31,403 nt of DNA from a virus, in the IMG/VR virus record IMGVR_UViG_3300043466_001019, positions 1-31,403 of that record, one strand, 5' to 3'. The notes below the pieces were generated by a model. That model was not told the DNA's origin. It did not search any database and saw only the letters and a program-made list of their open reading frames with translations. A program made the position numbers and the translations under genes. Shown here in pieces: positions 29,007-31,403 of the stretch (position 1 is the first letter of the stretch; each line of letters opens with the position of its first letter).

Positions 29007-29370
29007 AACTGAATAATTTATATAAATCTTTGATTATAGCCTCGTGGACTTTTGAGCAACTTGAGCAATTTGAGTTATCGATACCAAAATAATACGAATA
29101 AAGTCCGTTTAAAAATTCAGCATCCTCAAAATTTAACTCAGTACGTTTTCCGTCGATTACTCTTTGACCTTTTACGTCTAAAAATATCCTAAAATGTTCT
29201 TTGTCGATTGCTGTCATTTCCGATTTTACCTTTTTAAAGTTAAATAATCGGTTAAGTCCGAAACGTCTCTCCTCGCATCCTTGACAAGGCTCAATTCCTA
29301 CAGCTGAGGTTACAGCTGCAACCACGTCGCCAAGTCCTTGAATTTCTTTTTTAGTCTTTCTTTTTGCCAT
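28993..29370 (-). CDS. Cys-rich, possibly zinc-binding conserved phage protein (125 aa)
   Basis: The product begins MAKRKTKKEIQGLGDVVAAV and has Cys-x-x-Cys (PCQGCEERR) near residue 30, followed by the basic segment FGLNRLFNFKK, and C-S-S-C-S-K-V-H near residue 103. Two Cys pairs plus a nearby His could bind one zinc. I remember similar GLGD...CQGCEERR proteins in Bacteroidetes phages beside terminase genes, without known function. It overlaps the sigma-like gene by 20 nt. A nucleic-acid-binding or protein-bridging role is possible. Confidence 0.75.
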   Translation of the reverse strand: MAKRKTKKEIQGLGDVVAAVTSAVGIEPCQGCEERRFGLNRLFNFKKVKSEMTAIDKEHFRIFLDVKGQRVIDGKRTELNFEDAEFLNGLYSYYFGIDNSNCSSCSKVHEAIIKDLYKLFSFENN

Positions 29371-29779
29371 TTAATTTATTTTTTACCATTTTATTAATCC
29401 GGTGTATAGTTTGAATATGTATTCCGGTTTGTCTTGAGAGTTCTCGTTGCCCTAAGAGCGTCGATTGCTCAAACATCGTCCTTTCGTACCAAGTTAAATC
29501 TTTTGATAGCTCTGAATAGTCAATTCCCTCGCAATATTCCTCGTCTTCGACTTCAAAATTACTAAAATCGTCGATTAAAATATCGTTATTTTTAAGAGAG
29601 TCATAAAATAATGACCTCAAAGTTACAAAAATATATCCGTCAGTGACTGGAATAGTCCTTTCTGATAATTTAATATACATATTTTGCACCAACTCATCTG
29701 CTAAGTCCTTGCTTTTGCAAATTTGAAAAGCCATTTTCCGCCATTGAGCGTCCTTTTTAGCGAGTTCGTGGATTATCAA
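29351..29779 (-). CDS. Sigma-70-family-like transcription factor (ECF type)
   Basis: The 142-aa protein begins MIIHELAKKDAQWRKMAFQI with a region-2-like block CKSKDLADELVQNMYIKLSE (about 21-40) and YIFVTLRSLFYDSLK (about 49-63), an acidic linker at 64-92, and a region-4-like helix-turn-helix GQRELSRQTGIHIQTIHRIN (110-129) ending in KKKD. This two-domain layout is that of a minimal sigma factor, shorter than typical ECF factors. It would direct host RNA polymerase to phage promoters, with the late motif as a candidate target. It overlaps the 77-aa gene by 4 nt and lies two genes before TerS. Confidence 0.75.
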   Translation of the reverse strand: MIIHELAKKDAQWRKMAFQICKSKDLADELVQNMYIKLSERTIPVTDGYIFVTLRSLFYDSLKNNDILIDDFSNFEVEDEEYCEGIDYSELSKDLTWYERTMFEQSTLLGQRELSRQTGIHIQTIHRINKMVKNKLNGKKKD

Positions 29780-30009
29780 AGCCTCATCGGATTAAAATAC
29801 TCACTTAAAAAATGCAATACGTGAGTTTCGTTTTCAATATAATATGCCGTACCTCGAATAATCAACACAATTTCCTCTGGAGACTCAACCCAATATCCGT
29901 CGATACTATCGACGTTGACTCTAAAATCCACAAAAGATCCGTTGAGTCCGAGATTGTCGTCTTCCTGTTCCAACCACATTTGAGTCGATATTGTGTAAGG
30001 TTTAATCAT
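29776..30009 (-). CDS. Small protein of unknown function (77 aa)
   Basis: The product begins MIKPYTISTQMWLEQEDDNL and continues with a beta-like body (GSFVDFRVNVDSIDGYWVES, EEIVLIIRGTAYYIENETHV), ending LHFLSEYFNPMRL. It is acidic and soluble. It heads the first late module, directly before the sigma-like gene (4-nt ATGA overlap). Both a TATATTTG box and the late motif lie upstream. I do not recognise it; the tight coupling suggests it could modulate the sigma-like protein, but there is no direct evidence. Confidence 0.75.
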   Translation of the reverse strand: MIKPYTISTQMWLEQEDDNLGLNGSFVDFRVNVDSIDGYWVESPEEIVLIIRGTAYYIENETHVLHFLSEYFNPMRL

Positions 30010-30013
30010 ATTA

Positions 30014-30021
30014 CAAATATA
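30014..30021 (-). promoter_or_regulatory. Host-type -7 box (TATATTTG) before the sigma-like operon
   Basis: TATATTTG on the minus strand matches TAnnTTTG and ends only 4 nt before the ATG at 30009, so a transcript would be leaderless or nearly so. The sequence about 20 nt upstream is a T-run belonging to the late motif rather than TTTG, so the -33 match is poor. Confidence 0.5.
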
Positions 30022-30034
30022 GTAATTATATTGA

Positions 30035-30058
30035 TATAACTAAAAAAAGTTATTTTGT
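30035..30058 (-). promoter_or_regulatory. Late-module motif ACAAAA-N11-AGTTATA, copy 1
   Basis: Minus-strand ACAAAA (30058-30053), spacer TAACTTTTTTT, AGTTATA (30041-30035). Unlike the other three copies, 25 nt, including the TATATTTG box, separate it from the ATG at 30009. ATAACT and AGTTAT also form a 6-bp inverted repeat here. Confidence 0.68.
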
Positions 30059-30066
30059 AACAAAGT

Positions 30067-31074
30067 TTAAAAAATAGTTGGATTATCAATTATTTTTTTA
30101 ACTCTTTTATTTGCTATGTTAACGTGTTTTTCTGTTATCTCATAACCTATAAAATTCCTATTTTCTTTTATTGACATCGCGCACTCTGTCCCACTTCCAG
30201 CAAAAGGAACTAATACTAAATCATTTTCACGTGAACAAGTTAAAATTAATGCTCTTGTTAAGGTTTCAGGTTTAACAGTATCGTGATCATATTTTGCTCC
30301 AGTTGTGTTTTGTTCGTTTGAAAAATTTAAAATTTCTCTTAAATTAAATAAATTATTATAAGGTCTGCGCATTTCTTCGTACTCCAATTTTATTTCTTCG
30401 TACTCCAATTTTATTTCTTCGTACTCCAATTTTATTTCTTCGTATGGTTTTAATAAATATTTATTATTTAGATATTCCCTAACTTTTAAATATTGTTCTT
30501 CTGTAATTACATTATCACCGTTTAACCAGTTTGAAACGCATCCAGTTAATCCTCCGGTTTTACTTGGAAATAGTTTTGCAATTTCTTTATTATTTACTTT
30601 TGCGTTTTCAAATTCAATCCTCAAATACTTACTAAATGGATTTTTAGGTTTTAAAAATTGTTCAAATACTAATTCACCTCCTGTTTTTTGGTCTGTTTTT
30701 TCATAATACAAAATCCTTTCAGTACAAGGAGCAAAAGTTCTAATCCCTTTGCTTTCCTCAAGCCCCATAAATGATCCTTTATTCCAAACTAAATTATTTA
30801 ATAAATTAAGGTGTTTATCAAATATAATTTGAGAATAAGCAATATTTTTAGCGTCTCCATACCATAATAAAGTTCCATTGTCAGATAATAATCTTTTACA
30901 TTCAATCGCCCATTTTTCAACGTCAATTAAATAATCGTCAAAAGTCTTCCATATAAAATCAAAATCTCCTTTAACTTTATAATAAGGAGGATCGGCAATA
31001 ATTAAATTGGCGCATTTGTCTGGCAAATCATTATTTAAAAAATTCAAATGATGAATTTTATTAATTTCATTCAT
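30067..31074 (-). CDS. DNA N6-adenine (or N4-cytosine) methyltransferase, beta class
   Basis: The 335-aa protein has motif IV DPPY at 28-31 near the N-terminus and the AdoMet-binding motif I FAGSGT at 291-296 near the C-terminus, the order of beta-class amino-methyltransferases. Between them lies a variable target-recognition region with an in-frame repeat, EEIKLEY, three times (21-bp DNA repeats at 30371-30444). It would methylate phage DNA, probably to avoid host restriction, and no restriction endonuclease partner is present. The VRR-NUC gene precedes it by 2 nt. Confidence 0.92.
   Translation of the reverse strand: MNEINKIHHLNFLNNDLPDKCANLIIADPPYYKVKGDFDFIWKTFDDYLIDVEKWAIECKRLLSDNGTLLWYGDAKNIAYSQIIFDKHLNLLNNLVWNKGSFMGLEESKGIRTFAPCTERILYYEKTDQKTGGELVFEQFLKPKNPFSKYLRIEFENAKVNNKEIAKLFPSKTGGLTGCVSNWLNGDNVITEEQYLKVREYLNNKYLLKPYEEIKLEYEEIKLEYEEIKLEYEEMRRPYNNLFNLREILNFSNEQNTTGAKYDHDTVKPETLTRALILTCSRENDLVLVPFAGSGTECAMSIKENRNFIGYEITEKHVNIANKRVKKIIDNPTIF
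30371..30444 (-). repeat. 21-bp tandem repeat inside the methyltransferase gene
   Basis: Three perfect 21-bp units starting at 30371, 30392 and 30413, plus 11 bp of a fourth unit at 30434-30444, encode repeated E-E-I-K-L-E-Y heptads. The unit is a multiple of three, so copy-number change keeps the frame, and a heptad repeat suits a coiled-coil spacer whose length can vary. Confidence 0.9.
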
Positions 31075-31076
31075 AT

Positions 31077-31349
31077 TTATTTACTTTTAAATTCAACATT
31101 CCAATCACTCCAAACATAAACTTGACAGCCGTGTTTTTTAAGCTCTGAGAGCCTCAATTCTTGTAAAGGTGACAATATACCATTTTCTCTTTTTACTTCA
31201 ATAAACGTCGCCTTTCCGTCTTTTATAGCTAAGAGATCCGGAATGCCATTTGTTGAGGTCTTTATTAACTTGGTTACAAAATACCCTTGCGCCTGGAGTT
31301 TCTTTTTTATCTTAGTCTGTATTTGCTGCTCTGTGAGAATTTTAGACAT
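31077..31349 (-). CDS. VRR-NUC domain nuclease
   Basis: The 90-aa protein is a stand-alone VRR-NUC domain: an N-terminal helix with E8 and Q9 (TEQQIQTKIKKKL), the GIPDLLAI strand with catalytic D38, FIEVKR with E51 and K53, and the PLQELRL helix with Q63. Such small PD-(D/E)xK nucleases are common in phage replication regions and can act as Holliday-junction resolvases or structure-specific nucleases. Three ATGTCTAAA repeats surround the start. It is separated by 2 nt from the methyltransferase. The gene is complete only at this end; bases 1-73 repeat its first codons. Confidence 0.93.
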   Translation of the reverse strand: MSKILTEQQIQTKIKKKLQAQGYFVTKLIKTSTNGIPDLLAIKDGKATFIEVKRENGILSPLQELRLSELKKHGCQVYVWSDWNVEFKSK

Positions 31350-31403
31350 TTAAAATAGTTTTTAGACATTATTTAGACATTAATGAGTCATTATAAAAAA
31401 AAA
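31277..31403. repeat. Terminal direct repeat, right copy
   Basis: This is an exact copy of bases 1-127. It contains the intact start of the VRR-NUC gene and its upstream region, so the gene is complete here and truncated in the left copy. Joining the ends restores one continuous minus-strand gene series from 1579 down through base 1 to 30067. Confidence 0.9.

Noticed and set aside
1-31403. tRNA genes, rRNA, CRISPR arrays, insertion sequences, integrase or attachment sites
   Set aside because: None was recognised. Almost all sequence is accounted for by packed minus-strand genes, and the gaps hold only the elements listed.

Overview
This window looks like the complete genome of a small, strictly lytic, tailed (siphovirus-like) phage of a Bacteroidetes host, probably a Flavobacterium relative. 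The evidence is strong AT richness, several minus-strand TAnnTTTG boxes (the -7 element of Bacteroidetes promoters), A-rich starts without Shine-Dalgarno sequences, and structural proteins of the type seen in Flavobacterium and Cellulophaga phages. No integrase, excisionase or repressor was seen. Bases 1-127 and 31277-31403 are identical, so the contig is best read as a circle of 31,276 bp cut open at the start of a VRR-NUC nuclease gene. Every gene I accept is on the minus strand, so transcription runs from high to low coordinates.

Layout in transcription order. (1) 30058-27250: a small conserved gene, a sigma-factor-like protein, a Cys-rich protein, a small gene, a candidate small terminase and the large terminase. 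(2) 27240-20312: tail module with a tail assembly chaperone that appears to use a -1 frameshift, a candidate tail terminator, a gp10-like protein, two large tail-tip proteins, a 48-aa ORF and the tape measure. (3) 20298-17674: protease/scaffold fusion, major capsid protein and tail tube protein, with terminators after the last two. (4) 17621-9622: small tail/head protein, portal fused to a C-terminal morphogenesis-like domain, head-tail connector, BppU-like protein, long repetitive fibre, a short coiled-coil protein, two very small membrane proteins (holin candidates), T4-type lysozyme, metallophosphoesterase and a unimolecular spanin, closed by a terminator at 9566-9590. (5) 9447-7801: many small overlapping genes. 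(6) 7796-1679: replication module with an SSB-like protein, a primase-polymerase/SF3 helicase and an SF2 helicase, interrupted by two GIY-YIG homing endonuclease genes. (7) 1672 through the circle junction to 30067: small accessory genes, three of them paralogues, then VRR-NUC nuclease and DNA methyltransferase.

The most interesting result is regulatory. A bipartite motif, ACAAAA-N11-AGTTATA on the minus strand, with an invariant 11-nt spacer, occurs in front of each of the four late modules (30009, 27211, 20269 and 17592). In three of them it ends exactly 5 nt before the ATG. The first copy lies directly upstream of the operon that encodes the sigma-like protein, next to a host-type TATATTTG box. 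This suggests a late promoter read by the phage sigma-like factor with positive feedback.

The early and replication genes are different. Several are preceded by TAnnTTTG boxes and by structured leaders in which a hairpin loop is complementary to a neighbouring segment or loop (pseudoknot or kissing-loop geometry) at 7808-7897, 7023-7054 and 6020-6091, with a weaker example at 1610-1660. These leaders, a 15-bp inverted repeat with a C9 tract at 6151-6261, and three 10-bp tandem repeats at 9531-9560 are not explained by coding content.
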